Source: Owenia fusiformis (lineage: Eukaryota; Annelida; Polychaeta; Sabellida; Oweniidae). From it: a DNA stretch of 64,000 nt. Below, one piece after another: positions 1 to 11,689 of this stretch. How positions within the stretch are numbered: the stretch's first letter is position 1; each line of letters opens with the position of its first letter. The translations under genes and the position numbers were made by a program. The stretch is from NCBI GenBank assembly GCA_903813345.2, contig CAIIXF020000003.1, forward strand, positions 28,351,248 to 28,415,247, written 5' to 3'. The notes under the pieces are model-generated. The model did not search any database. It saw nothing but the letters and a program-made list of their open reading frames with translations, and was not told where the DNA came from.

Positions 1-47
1 TTGAGGCTGATTCTGAACCAGATGAAAGTGATGATGATGGGAAATAG
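1..47 (+). CDS. C-terminal end of an unidentified gene (partial)
   Basis: Reading from base 3, the frame gives a short acidic tail (Glu-Ala-Asp-Ser-Glu-Pro-Asp-Glu-Ser, three Asp, Gly-Lys) and then TAG at 45-47. The Asp/Glu/Ser composition and the long non-coding AT-rich run that follows fit the last coding exon of a protein with an acidic C-terminus, but 14 residues are too few to name a family. It is cut by the window edge. The alternative is chance coding in non-coding DNA; confidence is moderate to low. Confidence 0.45.
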   Translation, partial: EADSEPDESDDDGK

Positions 48-1629
48 ATTGTGAATTGATTAAAATGTCTAATGTCATCCCCTATTTATTGTCATAACCC
101 ATGTGTATACCCCTTCTTGGCAATATGGTCATGTAAATTTTTAAATCCTCGGGAATGTTAGCATATGCTGAATTTTCCATTCTGTTGATTTATGTTGTAT
201 ATCATTGTAGATCCTGACCTACACTGTATGTATCCCCTCTAGAAGATTAGTGACCATCTTTATCTGTATATACCCCAGACAACTGCGACTCTTGGACCAA
301 CTGAACAATTTCCTGATTTCCTAGCTGTCTTTGTGACTGAAATAATAGCATAGACTCTGCACCTTAACAATCTATTCTACTTTATTATTATTTGCTTGCA
401 TTCAACTGAGTTCTACCTCAATATTATGTATTATGGGTGGTATCCACATCTAATTCACCTAGTAAGGTGCCCAACCTCAGCGAATAATTAAGGTGTGGCT
501 ACTACTTATGAATATGAAGAATTGGGGCCTTTAACTTGTCTTCATCGCACTATTTTGACTGATTTGATTCTAAAAGCGATAACAAATATATAAGAAACAT
601 AACAACCCCAGTGTTTACCTAACCACTTTTTCTGAAGTCCACTTTGTAACTCTCTAAGCCTGGTTTACACTGGCTAGTCTTTTCATAAGTCTTCTTCGCA
701 AGTATGCAAGAGTCCTCTAGACCTCTGTGAGGTCTGGATATAATATCCTTGCAATACCAACATATGACTGGTAGGGATCAAAGATGACTGCTCATTGAAA
801 ACCAGGCTTTAAAGGCTCTTGTTTAGACATTTGACATTTTTAGTATATTAAAGGGTCTTGTTTATGATAAATCTATTTTCAGCTCATTTATAAGTCAATT
901 AAAATATTTTTCACGAATTTTAACCTTATTTCATGTATTTCTTTTCAACAATACTAGTTTTAATGATCAATCAAATTTTTGTGATAGAAAATTTGTAATC
1001 TGAAAATAATACAGGATTCAAAATATATTTCCAATGACTATTGTTAGATTTGAAATTAGGAATCTTCGAAGTGATACTTTATTGTACATTTATATAAACA
1101 AAACGAACAAAAATGTGTCAGTTACTGTACATATCGATTGTTATGTGAATGTATTATTATATTTATTTGTAAATATTGTATAAAAGAAGCAAAAATTATT
1201 TGATACATAATATTTTGATATTTTATCCCATGTTAATATAGCATGTCTGTTGAGATGTACATTTTAAAAAAGCATAAATACTCAAGAATTGAATGTACAA
1301 ACTACTGAGCTATACATATCTGACATATAGAATACACAATGTTTGGAAACTATACAATTGTTTTTATGTTAAATTGGTCTATTGATTTGTTCCATCTAAA
1401 AAAAATGTTCTTGATTTAATTCATTTGATAAAATGGACAGTTCGCTTCTGTCACAACATGGAAATCACAAACTGTAAATTGGACCATCCATAGACTTTGT
1501 AACATACTTTTCTGTAAATATGAGCTTGACAAATTGCCTACATATGAGTATTTAATGAATTAATTGCCTTTTTAAGAGGTACATGGGGTCTCTGTTGACA
1601 TTTGCAGATGTTTCATTGTGTGATAATCT
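48..1629. other. Probable 3' UTR and intergenic DNA
   Basis: AT-rich, no credible ORF. If 1-47 is a real coding end, the first part is its 3' UTR; I see no AATAAA here, only ATTAAA variants (near 57, 846 and 897). No other structure recognised. Confidence 0.4.
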
Positions 1630-1773
1630 CAAGAGCTATTTATTTTTGGGCATGCTGGGTAAATTTTAAGGCAGCCATTTTTATGGAAGATATTGTTTTT
1701 CCTGATCCTTATTTTCCTAAATGTCTATCATACACATTATAAGATACCCATAGCATCAATCATACACATTACC

Positions 1774-2373
1774 TTACTGAATTGCAGGTCTATATGTCAC
1801 AGTATATACCCCTGGCATTCCTATTACATTGGTTACCATGGTGACCTGCTCTCTGTGGTTCATACTAACATATATGGGGTAAGAGATCGCATCTTCTGCC
1901 CTTGTTAAGTCTCGAAGGAAATTACCATCAGAATTTAGGAGCTTAGTTTTTTGATTGATCATGTCAGCTACTATAACACAACCTAGCTTGTCTACACAAA
2001 TACTCTTAGGACGAAAGTCCTCGTTATCATCATCTAATTCAGTGTTGTAGTCAAATATTAACTCCCCAGACTCTTTGAAGCATGAGATGGACTGACCTTT
2101 ATAATCAACTACAAACAGGTCATTTTTGTCATTCACTGACATATCTTCAAGGATTGAAATTTATGTTCATGCTTCCTCTTTTTGGCACCTTCTGTCTCAA
2201 CATCCACTTGGTATATTGAGTTGTTCTCATTATCTGCCACTAACAAACCTTTTCCTTGATTGACAAATGCAACTACGCTTGGAATTGCTATGTATGGTAA
2301 TTTAATATCTTTGATATGCTTTCCTTCATTGTTAAATAGTTTCACCATGGCAACTCCATTGATCATGCACGTA
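1774..2373 (-). pseudogene. Truncated, frameshifted propeller copy 1 of the CARD-NHL gene
   Basis: It encodes the same C-terminal NHL-type propeller part as the intact gene upstream, but only about the last 200 residues. One base is missing near 2145 (caagg where the intact gene has caatgg), so the frame breaks into a 77-codon piece and a 122-codon piece. There is no CARD, no linker and no start context at its 5' edge. It lies downstream of the intact gene on the same strand and ends with the same stop region. It may be carried in read-through transcripts, but I infer no protein function. Confidence 0.88.
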
Positions 2374-2517
2374 GAGAGGTATTTATTTTTGGGTATGCCG
2401 GGTAAATTTTAAGGCAGCCATTTTTAAGTAAGATATTGTTTTTCCTGATCCTTATTTTACTTAAATGTCTATATCATACATATTAAGATACCCGTAGCAT
2501 CAATCATACATGTTACC

Positions 2518-3117
2518 TTACTGAATAGAAGGTCTGTATGTCACAGTATATACACCTGGCATTCCTATTACATTGGTTACCATGGTGACCTGCCCTCTGT
2601 GGTTCATACTAACATATATGGGGTAAGAGATCGCATCTTCTGCCCTTGTTAAGTCTCGAAGGAAATTACCATCAGAATTTAGGAGCTTAGTTTTTTGATT
2701 GATCATGTCAGCTACTATAACACAACCTAGCTTGTCTACACAAATACTCTTAGGACGAAAGTCCTCGTTATCATCATCTAATTCAGTGTTGTAGTCAAAT
2801 ATTAACTCCCCAGACTCTTTGAAGCATGAGATGGACTGACCTTTATAATCAACTACAAACAGGTCATTTTTGTCATTCACTGACATATCTTCAAGGATTG
2901 AAATTTATGTTCATGCTTCCTCTTTTTGGCACCTTCTGTCTCAACATCCACTTGGTATATTGAGTTGTTCTCATTATCTGCCACTAACAAACCTTTTCCT
3001 TGATTGACAAATGCAACTACGCTTGGAATTGCTATGTATGGTAATTTAATAGCTTTGATATGCTTTCCTTCATTGTTAAATAGTTTCACCATGGCAACTC
3101 CATTGATCATGCACGTA
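2518..3117 (-). pseudogene. Truncated, frameshifted propeller copy 2 of the CARD-NHL gene
   Basis: Same structure as copy 1 with the identical one-base deletion (near 2889). In its 5' and middle parts it shares copy 1 variants (for instance the run Thr-Glu-Leu before the acidic stretch). In its last part it shares variants with the intact gene (Arg-Gly-Gln and the ending Pro-Ser-Ile-Gln). It therefore looks like a mosaic of the other two copies, as unequal crossing-over or gene conversion would make. Confidence 0.88.
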
Positions 3118-3261
3118 GAGAGGTATTTATTTTTGGGTATGCCGGGTAAATTTTAAGGCAGCCATTTTTAAGTAAGATATTGTTTTTCCTGATCCTTATT
3201 TTACTTAAATGTCTATATCATACATATTAAGATACCCGTAGCATCAATCATACATGTTACC

Positions 3262-4986
3262 TTACTGAATAGAAGGTCTGTATGTCACAGTATATACACC
3301 TGGCATTCCTATTACATTGGTTACCATGGTGACCTGCCCTCTGTGGTTCATACTAACATATATGGGGTAAGAGATCGCATCTTCTGCCCTTGTTAAGTCT
3401 CGAAGAAAATTACCATCAGAATTTAGGAGCTTAGTTTTTTGATTGATCATGTCAGCTACTATAACGCAACCTAACTTGTCTACACAAATACTCTTAGGAC
3501 GAAAGTCATCATTATCATCATCTGAGTCGGTATTGTAGTCAAATATTAACTCCCCAGACTCTTTGAAGCATGAGATGGACTGACCTTTATAATCAACTAC
3601 AAACAAATCATTGTTGTCATTCACTGACATATCTTCAATGGATTGAAATTTATGTTCATGCTTCCTCTTTTTGGCACCTTCTGTCTCAACATCAATTTGG
3701 TATATTGAGTTGTTCTCATTATCTGCCACTAACAAACCTTTTCCTTGATTGACAAATGCAACTACGCTTGGAATTGTTATGTATGGTAATTTAATATCTT
3801 TGATATGCTTTCCTTCATTGTTAAATAATTTCACCATGGCAACTCCACTGATCATGCACGTAACTGCTGCAATATTATTTGGGCTACATGTGGCGTGCCA
3901 TACCTTTGATAATTCAACAAGAACTGCAGTGACCTCACATTGCTGATCACATAACACTGCCTTAGTAGACCCATCTTTGTCATTTACAACCATTACTTGA
4001 GAACCATTGCTAAAGTACTCGGTGCTCCAAATAAACCTGAACCCATAACTAATTTCCATTTTTTCTATTTTGATTATGTCTAAGGTCGAGGGAACACTTA
4101 ATACTAAACCTGACCTGCCTAAATGTGTGCTTTCTGGCTGTGCTAGAACTCCTGGTATAGAGGGTCTTTCATATTCTGAGTTATCTTTAGCTACTTGGGA
4201 TAATTGGAAATCTGATGGCTGGCTCTCTGACCATCCTAAATCTGTGCTTTCTGGCTGTGCTACAACTCCTGGTATAGAGGGTTTTGCATATTCTGAGTTA
4301 TCTTTCGCTACTTGGGATAATTGGAAATCTGATGGCTGGCTTTCTGACCATCCTAAATGTGTGCTTTCTGGCTGTGCTACAACCCCTGGTATAGAAGGTA
4401 ACTTGTTTTCTGAGTTGCCTTCAGCCACTTTGGGTAATTGGGGCAATCCTTTATCTTTAAGATTACTTACACTTTTATCTATATCTGTATTATGATCAGT
4501 TAACATAGCAATACTGTCCGAACCATTGATCTCATACTTATTTTTGAGCTCTTGTACCATAGGCACTATCTCACTTACTGATTTCTTCGCAAAAGCAAAG
4601 TTGTCTTCATGAAGACCTTTGGGATCAATCTTATTAGCAAGTGCTAAATGTTGAGTAGCTTCACTGAATGCTAAAGCTTCAAATTGATCTCTAACTATAT
4701 TAGCAAGGTGAATATTGTCTCTTTTAAGTATATCAATAAAGTCATCAAACGCAGCAACATCTCGAGTAAGGAGCTTGTCCAAAAAATCTCTCGATTGTTC
4801 TCTGTTTGTTGGCTTTGACATTATTTCTTCTTGCATTTGATTTGTGATAACTCCTTTGGAATATATGGCATCAATGATGCCGCTCATTATCAAATCGTCA
4901 ACCAATGGCACTCGACATTTTTGTATCGTTTTTCTATGAACATCAGTTAATCGTGTGTCAGATTGTACCAATTCTGTTTCCATCAT
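3262..4986 (-). CDS. CARD and NHL-type beta-propeller protein (one coding exon, 574 aa)
   Basis: Likely a cytoplasmic adaptor or sensor of the death-fold class. I chose the ATG at 4986 because a good 3' splice site (pyrimidine tract, then AG at 4994-4993) sits six bases upstream, so a 5' UTR exon joins at 4992; a second ATG follows directly. Residues ~12-103 form a helical CARD-like domain (hydrophobic spacing, Asp-Phe-Leu-Asp-Lys-Leu-Leu, long last helix). Residues ~105-190 are a helical linker. Residues ~197-300 carry three 39-residue repeats with Ser-Ile-Pro-Gly cores. Residues ~300-574 show NHL-type repeats (Pro-x-Ser-Ile-Cys-Val-Asp, Val-Ile-Val-Ala-Asp). No RING or B-box is present, so it is not a complete TRIM protein. 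CARD fused to NHL is known from invertebrate death-domain expansions; the ligand is unknown. The TAA is followed at once by AG-GTAACA, a possible donor for an intron in the 3' UTR. Confidence 0.85.
   Translation of the reverse strand: MMETELVQSDTRLTDVHRKTIQKCRVPLVDDLIMSGIIDAIYSKGVITNQMQEEIMSKPTNREQSRDFLDKLLTRDVAAFDDFIDILKRDNIHLANIVRDQFEALAFSEATQHLALANKIDPKGLHEDNFAFAKKSVSEIVPMVQELKNKYEINGSDSIAMLTDHNTDIDKSVSNLKDKGLPQLPKVAEGNSENKLPSIPGVVAQPESTHLGWSESQPSDFQLSQVAKDNSEYAKPSIPGVVAQPESTDLGWSESQPSDFQLSQVAKDNSEYERPSIPGVLAQPESTHLGRSGLVLSVPSTLDIIKIEKMEISYGFRFIWSTEYFSNGSQVMVVNDKDGSTKAVLCDQQCEVTAVLVELSKVWHATCSPNNIAAVTCMISGVAMVKLFNNEGKHIKDIKLPYITIPSVVAFVNQGKGLLVADNENNSIYQIDVETEGAKKRKHEHKFQSIEDMSVNDNNDLFVVDYKGQSISCFKESGELIFDYNTDSDDDNDDFRPKSICVDKLGCVIVADMINQKTKLLNSDGNFLRDLTRAEDAISYPIYVSMNHRGQVTMVTNVIGMPGVYTVTYRPSIQ
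4110..4440 (-). repeat. 117-bp in-frame coding repeat, three copies
   Basis: The landmark tgtgctttctggctg recurs at 4126, 4243 and 4360, exactly 117 bp (39 codons) apart, so repeat number can change without breaking frame. It encodes the Pro/Ser-rich stalk between CARD and propeller. A 141-codon + strand ORF here is only its antisense shadow. Confidence 0.9.
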
Positions 4987-5058
4987 AGTTCGCTGCAAAT
5001 GAAAACCAACACATTTAAAATACACAATACATATTTGTACACATATAGCAATCACTCA

Positions 5059-5990
5059 CTTGTCCGTCTGTCTGTCCATGCGTCCGTCCGGCAACAATAG
5101 TGGCACATTTTAAAACCTCTGTCGATAGGATTCCTGTTTTAAGTTATTTCTGTTCAACATCAATACAGAAAACTCCCCTATGACTCCTGGTTCAAAAGCG
5201 CGCCTATTTTCAAAATGGCCTCCATTTTTGTCTCGCAAAATTCACTTTTGACCCATTTCCTAGCTTTACAAATAATTTCAAGTGTCCTGCATTGTAAAAA
5301 TCCATGTCAATGTAAAGAGTAGTTGTATGAAACAATTTTGTTACAAAAAATCAGCAAAAAATTATATCTATTTTTTTATTTTCAGCCATTTTATAGTTAA
5401 CATTGGTTTGTCCATCTGACTCGCGAAATCCACTTTTCTGTCAACAATAGTGGCATGTTTTAAAACCTCTGTCGATAGGATTCCTGTTTTAAGTTATATT
5501 TGTTCACCATCAATACAGAAAACTCCCCTATGACTCCTGGTTCAAAAGCTTGCCTATTTTCAAAATGGCCACCATTTTTGTCACGCAAAATTCACTTTTG
5601 ACCCATTTCCTAGCTTTACAAATAATTTCAAGTGTCCTGCATTGTTATTATATCCTTTTTTTTTATTTTCAGCCATTTTAGTTAACATTGTTTGTCCATC
5701 TGTCTCGCGAAATCCACTTTCGGACATTTTGTCTTAAAACCTCTGTTGATAAGATTCCTGTTTTAAGTTATTTTTGTTCAACATCAATAAAGAAAAACCC
5801 CTGTGACCAAAGTTCGTCTATTTTCAAAATGGCCACCATTTTTGTCTCGCGAACTTCACTTTTGGCTCATTTCCTAGCTTTACAAATAATTTCAGGTGTC
5901 CTGCATTGTAAAAAGCCATGTCTTTATAAAGAGTAGTTGTATGAAATAATTTTGTTACAAAAAATCAGCATTTTAGTCATCATTCACTTT
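5059..5990. repeat. Three decayed direct repeats with a GTCC microsatellite edge
   Basis: A (GTCC/GTCT)n tract at 5059-5090 leads into a segment containing 'aaaacctctgt', 'gattcctgttttaag' and 'caaaatggcc'. This recurs from about 5439 and again from about 5697 with substitutions and indels. It looks like a dispersed element whose body was tandemly copied. No ORF of interest. Confidence 0.75.
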
Positions 5991-8698
5991 TGAGTAACAC
6001 TATGTGAGCCCAGTACCCATGGTACTATTTTTATTTTTTTTCAATTTCAAGTTTTTAAAGTCAAGTGTTATGAAACCAGTATACCTTTGACATATGATGA
6101 ATTTTGATAGCTATGATAAATAGTTTTGACATGGGGTCTTTTTTGAACCTGTCTTGTTTAAACTTTACTCGGCTTCATAATTCTAAAATGTGAAAATAAA
6201 TTACGGAACAAAAAATTGTGTTCATGATAAATGTATTTGAGAGATGTTTGAGTACTAAGTATATAAGTTTTATTGAACCAACATATTTAAAACAATAAAA
6301 TAGATTAGCCTACCTTTCTTAGAAAGCCGAATGCATTGTGCAATGACCTTGTACTGTTGGTCCATGTCAAGTAGCTTTCCAAAAAAATATAACAAGGCAT
6401 TAACATGACAAAACCTCACCACCTAGTTGCTCACAATATTATTAGTTCAATCTTAAGTTAATTTTGAATTCCTGAGAACTTGTAGATGATTCTGAAAAAA
6501 AATTGGTCAATTTAAAGCAAGTTGAAAAAATGAAAAAATACCTTTTTGACCCTGAAAAGGTCATTGAAGGTTAAATCTCAAATCTAAAGTCAGATTTTAA
6601 CATGAGAACTTGTAGATAATTTTGAAAAAATGGTCAATTTGAAGCAAGTTGAAAAAAGAATGTCATTGATGGTCAAATCTATAGTCAGATTTGAACTTTT
6701 GAGAACTTGCAGTTTATACTTAGTTTACATCCAGTAAATAGGTGACCAATTTCACATGCAAATGAACTTATTTACACCTAAGTATACATTCAATTTACAT
6801 CAAGAACACACTCCTGATTGGTCAGATTTTAAACTAAGTTTACACTTAGTTAACATCTTAATTCACCAATCCAATTGAAGGTCAAATCTATAGTCAGATT
6901 TGATCTTTTGAGAACTTGCAGATGATTTCTTGAAAAAATTGGTCAATTTGAAGCAAGGTGAAAAAGACCTTTTTGACTTTTTTTGACATTGAGAAGGTCA
7001 TTGAAGGTCACGTCTCAAATTTAAAGTCAGATTCGAATTTCTGATAATTGGTAGATGATGTTGAACAAGGTACTAGTAGGTCAATTTGAAGCAAGTTAAA
7101 AAATACCTTTATTAACCTTTTTTTTACCTTGAAAAGGTCATTGAATGTCAAATCTTTAATTTAAAGGCAGAATCAGATCTATGTGGGGTTGACAAAATGA
7201 CTAGCAATGTGTACAATTTACCTCCTAATCTATTCCTTACAGTCTCAAATACAATATCTCCAAAAATATTCATAATACGTTATAAATTAGTGAAGTTATT
7301 ATAGATTCAAAGTGCAGAAATGGGTGAAAAATGTTTAAATTCTCCCAAATAACCATTCTTATTGAAAAATAATACATTATTGTAAAAATCTTAAGTTTTC
7401 CTGAAATAAAGTGTGCACTTTTGATATTTTTAGAAAATAGACAAGCCAAGGAATGACATGGGCCAGAAACATTCTAAAATTGAAACAATTTTTTGTTGGC
7501 CTGCTCGCTATATCTGATTCTCTCTTTAAAGTCAGATTTGATATTTTTGAAAATCTCGTAGATGATTTTGAACAAAATTGAAGTCAGTCTAAACAGTATT
7601 TGTTAAATTATTGGAAGTTTTAAGAATTTGTTACAGACGCCAAACCACCCACCAATCGCCAAGCACTTTCCACCGATCGCCGCCACAAAAAAACGGAGAC
7701 CATAACAATATGTCACCACTTTTTGGCCGTGACATAAAAATATAATTTCTATATAATATGCATTTACAAAAAGTGATAAACTGTTGAAAATGTTATTTAT
7801 GATTTGTTTTTCAATTGGAAATTATTTCATAAAAGTATTATAATAATCAATTATTATTTAACTGGAAATTATTTAATGATTTATTTATTAAAAGTAGCTA
7901 CTTACATATACAAAGACAATATAAGAACTATGATAAGCAGTAAACTTGAAGGTATAGAAATCAATCCATGAACATCCATCTCCTAAAAGAAAGTCAAAGA
8001 ATTAAATTGTCTATATCAAATATGCAGATATATATACTCTTATCGATATATATTTTATTGTCTATGTTACGTCTTTGCTGTACCCAATCCATGTATAAAA
8101 AACATAATGATAAGATATTCTAATAATATGTAATAACTATGGAATAAACAGAGCAAATAGTCGGGTCAGCCACTAATCAGTTATTTTCCAAAATATTAAA
8201 CATTTCCCTCCATCCAAAGTCTGGCCAAAGGTACAGCCTTACATGCTTTGATTTGTTCCCTAGAAAGTGGAAGTACATAGACAAATAGACAGGAGATGAT
8301 CAAATTGATATCCAGGCATATTATGTGTTTGGTACATTGTAAACGTGCTAGACTCACCGAAGCTAAAATCCTGAAAACGTAGATGCCATAGATTTCAGTT
8401 GTTAACCTATTACAAGTAAACCATCTTAGCTAAAAATTATCTCTGAGCAATGACTGCTCCACTTTGAATCATACATCGTGATTGAAGGTTATTCATATCC
8501 AAAGAGCAATCATTAAAGCACCCAATCCAGTGCACATCTCTATACGTTTATTTCAAAACTACATCCACGGTAGGATTAAGAAGTAGTCAGTAAGTTCCAG
8601 ATGAGTATGAAGGTCTACCTACTACTAGTATTCCTCTCACATTTCCTAATTTTCCAATGAAGCAATTTAGTGAACTGCAATAGTAGTAACTAGTATTT
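5991..8698. repeat. Gene-free stretch with degenerate repeats
   Basis: Between about 6475 and 7160 a motif ('gagaacttgtagatgatt', 'ggtcaatttgaagcaag', 'aaggtcattgaaggt') recurs four to five times in altered form, about 100-200 bp apart. A small relic resembling the ATGTCACCAC inverted-repeat family is at 7712-7738. The remainder is AT-rich with no gene recognised. Confidence 0.6.
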
Positions 8699-8797
8699 TA
8701 AGCACGAGTATTTTGTGAGTGTACGCCACGAGTGAAAAGAGAAAATATGAGAATGCATTTGAAGCGTTCTGGGACGTTTTAAGGTCAGGGTGTACTT

Positions 8798-9253
8798 CAG
8801 GCCTGTCAACTGTCCCGCAATTTGCGTATTTGTCACGCATTTGCTGAAGAATTTGAAGTCACGCCAGTTTTTTTTGCGTGACAGAAAATGTCACGCAAAT
8901 ACGCATTTTACCTGGTAATTGTCACGCAAAAATATTTCAGTAGAAAATTTTTCAGATTTGTTGTTCGGATTTGTCACGCGGCGAATCCCGTATGTGTCAC
9001 GCATGTTAATTGGAAAATTTCGTACCTACCCCCCCCCCCCCCCCCCCCCCCCCTCCCGTTGACGATATCGCGAGCGTAGCGAGCGCGAAAAATTGAGGTG
9101 TCCAAAATTTGATTAAATGCAATAAAATTGAAAACAAGGTGCTCAAATTGTGGCCAAGATGTTCAGATTTGGACCAAGGTGTCCAAAATTTGAACAAAGG
9201 TGTTCAACATTTGCAAGTCACTCATGTTAGGTGTCCCCAAGTTGACAGGCCTG
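8798..9253. mobile_element. 456-bp MITE with CAGGCCTGTCAACT ends
   Basis: The 14-bp ends are perfect inverted repeats (8798-8811 and 9240-9253). GTACTT at 8792-8797 and 9254-9259 is a direct repeat at the borders, best read as a target-site duplication. The left part repeats a short motif (tgtcacgca-type) several times. No transposase. The CAG...CTG ends suggest a hAT-like non-autonomous element, but 6 bp is short for hAT, so the superfamily is uncertain. Confidence 0.7.
9029..9053. repeat. Homopolymer of 25 C
   Basis: An uninterrupted run of C, then TCCC, inside the 8798-9253 element. It accounts for the proline and glycine runs in the ORFs across it. Its exact length is likely to be unreliable in any assembly. 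Confidence 0.9.
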
Positions 9254-9521
9254 GTACTTTGATCAAATTTCATGACCATGTGCTATTTTCAGATAAACAT
9301 AACTCATACCACACATCATCTGCTTTCATTCTTGCACAAAATATCCATTCGTGGACCTAGACTATTAAATGAGGGTTGCTAATTCTTCTTGGTTTACTTT
9401 TCAAAATTGCAAAAAAAATCCAAAGTGCACTCTGGCCTTAAGCACGGGTATTTTGTGAGTGTACGCCACGAGTGAAAATTTTAAAATGAGAATGCATTTA
9501 AAGCGTTCTGGGATGTTTTAA

Positions 9522-11597
9522 AATACGAAATTCCGACTAATACGGACTAATAAATACAAATTATTGACCATTTTCTATCCAGAAATTAATTACATGAACC
9601 CGTTTTTAAATGATGGCATGACAAAATAGGTGCTTCTTGGAAATAAATATACTATAATATTCAGTATTTTCAAAGTGTGGGGCAATTCAATAGAACACTT
9701 TTCAAAATTTTGAGAGTATGCCATGCATGTCGCTATGCCAGCACAATGATTGAAATTATATAACAGATCATCAAAGTATGATTCACGAGAAGTATCGCAA
9801 AATTCAAATCTCAAAGCAAACACTTCAAAAGCGCAATGGTTATATTGACCAATAAAAAAGTTTAAAAAATAAACTCGAATATGCCATTCACATCGCATAT
9901 GACAACCCTCAACAATAGCCTACTCTTATTTAACAAATTATCAATGGACTGGCACACCTAAATCTGCAACATACCTCGGGCTCTTGTTTTGTATTTATTC
10001 TTTGCATTCGTTCAACTTCACTTCTTAAAAGAGAGCTTCGTCTTTTAGTTAATTCTTAGACTCTGCGCGCAGGCTACTTGTATCGGAGTTTATGTCCACG
10101 AAAAAAAACCACAATGCATACTCAAGCTAAACACAGAGTAAAGTTCAGAAAATAAATTTCAACATGAATCTCAATTTCAACCCACAACATTCCTACACCT
10201 AAACTGGCTCATAATAAGTAACTTTAGCACATAAAATATCAGTATGCGTACACCCAACAGTCGTCAGCCTCATATCTATCTACACCTTGCACCAACTCCA
10301 AAAAAACATTCCCAAAAGAATCAGTGAAATGCCAATACTTTACATCATCAGTATCTATTTTTAACACCACCTTCACTGGTCAGTATCAAGCGAAGGTAAC
10401 GGTAACTTATATCATTGTTTTTTTCAAATCTTTATCTAAAAACTGCATATAATACTGCATATAAAACAACAACTATGGATATCTGCAATTGCCTGGCAAG
10501 TTGAAACTGATTGTCACTGGTGGAGGTCAGGGAGGTCAGCAGTGACCAATCAGATCACTTGTTTATTTACTAATGAACTTGCCAAGCAATTGCAGGTTTT
10601 CAGAAATTCTCTCTTTTAGACAGCATTATTCACTCTATATCATCTGACTGAGTTTCAATCTTAGGTAAGAGCTACAAACTATCAATTTTCTATCAACTCC
10701 CCATGGCTTTTTGAAAATAATACACTAAATATAGTTGAAATCTCCATCTTAACAAGTGGCCCAAGTCAGAGTTGTTCACCTGTCTCTTCTATACGGCTTA
10801 CTATTACTTTACCCTTGGCCTATGATAACACGACTAAATCTAATCAGAAGCCATTGTCTAATAAATATATCTTTACTAGTAAACGCGAGGCCTACCTTAT
10901 TTCAACAAAAAATACAATATGTTGCTGTGTTTTGTTAACCCACGGCCAGATACACGTGGATAGTGAAGAAAATGGAACAATGAAACCCAAGGCCAAGATA
11001 ACAAGTTTTAATGAAAAATAGGTCATAGAAATAAAAACAAACCTACTTGAAAGACCGTGTCTCGCAAGGAAATACGTCTCGATCGGGATTCCCAATCTTA
11101 GTAGGGAATTATTGATTAATTGGCTCTTTCGTCAGAATACCGAACAGTCGAACACGTTTTGTTCCCGGAGATTTATATATAGCCATGGGCTTTCAACTAG
11201 ACGATAGTATCAACCTTTTCATGAATATTATTTCAATTAATCCCTTCTATTGCTCAACATATATAAACACCAAGAGTGAGTCATCGAAATATTTGTTCTA
11301 GTTTCGTTTTGAATCAGGGGTTTTGAATGGAATAACCATGGGCTCTATCAGGTGGTAGAGCCCATGGAATAACCCAAGAGCAATACAGTAGCCGGGACAG
11401 AAAAAGTCCCAGGTCTGTATATTTAAATTATATATCTGCTTTAATATGGGCTTACTAGTCTTTTGCAGATTATTGACATAGACATAGACAACATGTGCAT
11501 GACTCTACGAGGATTGAGTTAAAATGGCCGAACTTACACATTGACCTTAATTGATTTTTTATGATTTCGTTTCATCACTTTGAGTTTGAAATCTAAA
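9522..11597. other. Intergenic DNA upstream of the thioesterase gene
   Basis: No gene recognised. It holds a ~114-bp inverted-repeat element at 10482-10595 (ends CTGCAATTGCCTGGCAAGTT and a near-complement), a short hairpin at 11336-11368 (CCATGGGCTCTA and its complement around a 9-nt loop), and one copy of a dispersed ~60-bp repeat at 11433-11491. The ACOT8 promoter should lie in the last part, but I cannot place it. Confidence 0.55.
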
Positions 11598-11689
11598 ATG
11601 ACAGCTCGAAGTTTGCAAGCAGTTGACTTGGAGAAATCTTTGACGAATACAGTATTGAACCTTGACAAAATTGATCTCAACCTATATAG
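11598..11689 (+). CDS. ACOT8: ACOT8 exon 1 (start codon)
   Basis: ATG at 11598-11600 opens residues 1-30. It ends with the first two bases of an Arg codon before GTATGT. The Thr-Val-Leu-Asn-Leu motif near residue 18 is typical of the family's N-terminus. Confidence 0.9.

Larger units (their letters stand above)
1630..3862 (-). repeat. Three tandem copies of a 744-745 bp unit covering the 3' end of the CARD-NHL gene
   Basis: Units run 1630-2373, 2374-3117 (744 bp each) and 3118-3862 (745 bp). Each holds about 600 bp of propeller-coding sequence plus about 145 bp of downstream sequence. The upper breakpoint in all copies is at the heptamer gcacgta; beyond it only the third unit continues into the rest of the gene. 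The one-base length difference is the extra base that keeps the functional copy in frame. Confidence 0.93.
8699..9521. mobile_element. Inverted-repeat element flanked by two 84-bp direct repeats
   Basis: Two diverged 84-bp direct repeats (8699-8782 and 9438-9521, both starting ttaagcacg and ending gttttaa) bracket 8783-9437. The bracketed part begins GGTCAGGGTGTACTT and ends with the near reverse complement (its strand reads GGCCAGAGTGCACTT). So there is an element with ~15-bp imperfect terminal inverted repeats between long direct repeats, itself interrupted by the 8798-9253 insertion. Confidence 0.6.

Noticed and set aside
4070-4495. 141-codon + strand ORF opposite the CARD-NHL gene
   Set aside because: It is the antisense of the 117-bp coding repeats; the - strand frame has domain structure, splice site and proper stop.
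9006-9197. Glycine or proline-run ORFs
   Set aside because: Produced by the 25-base C homopolymer.
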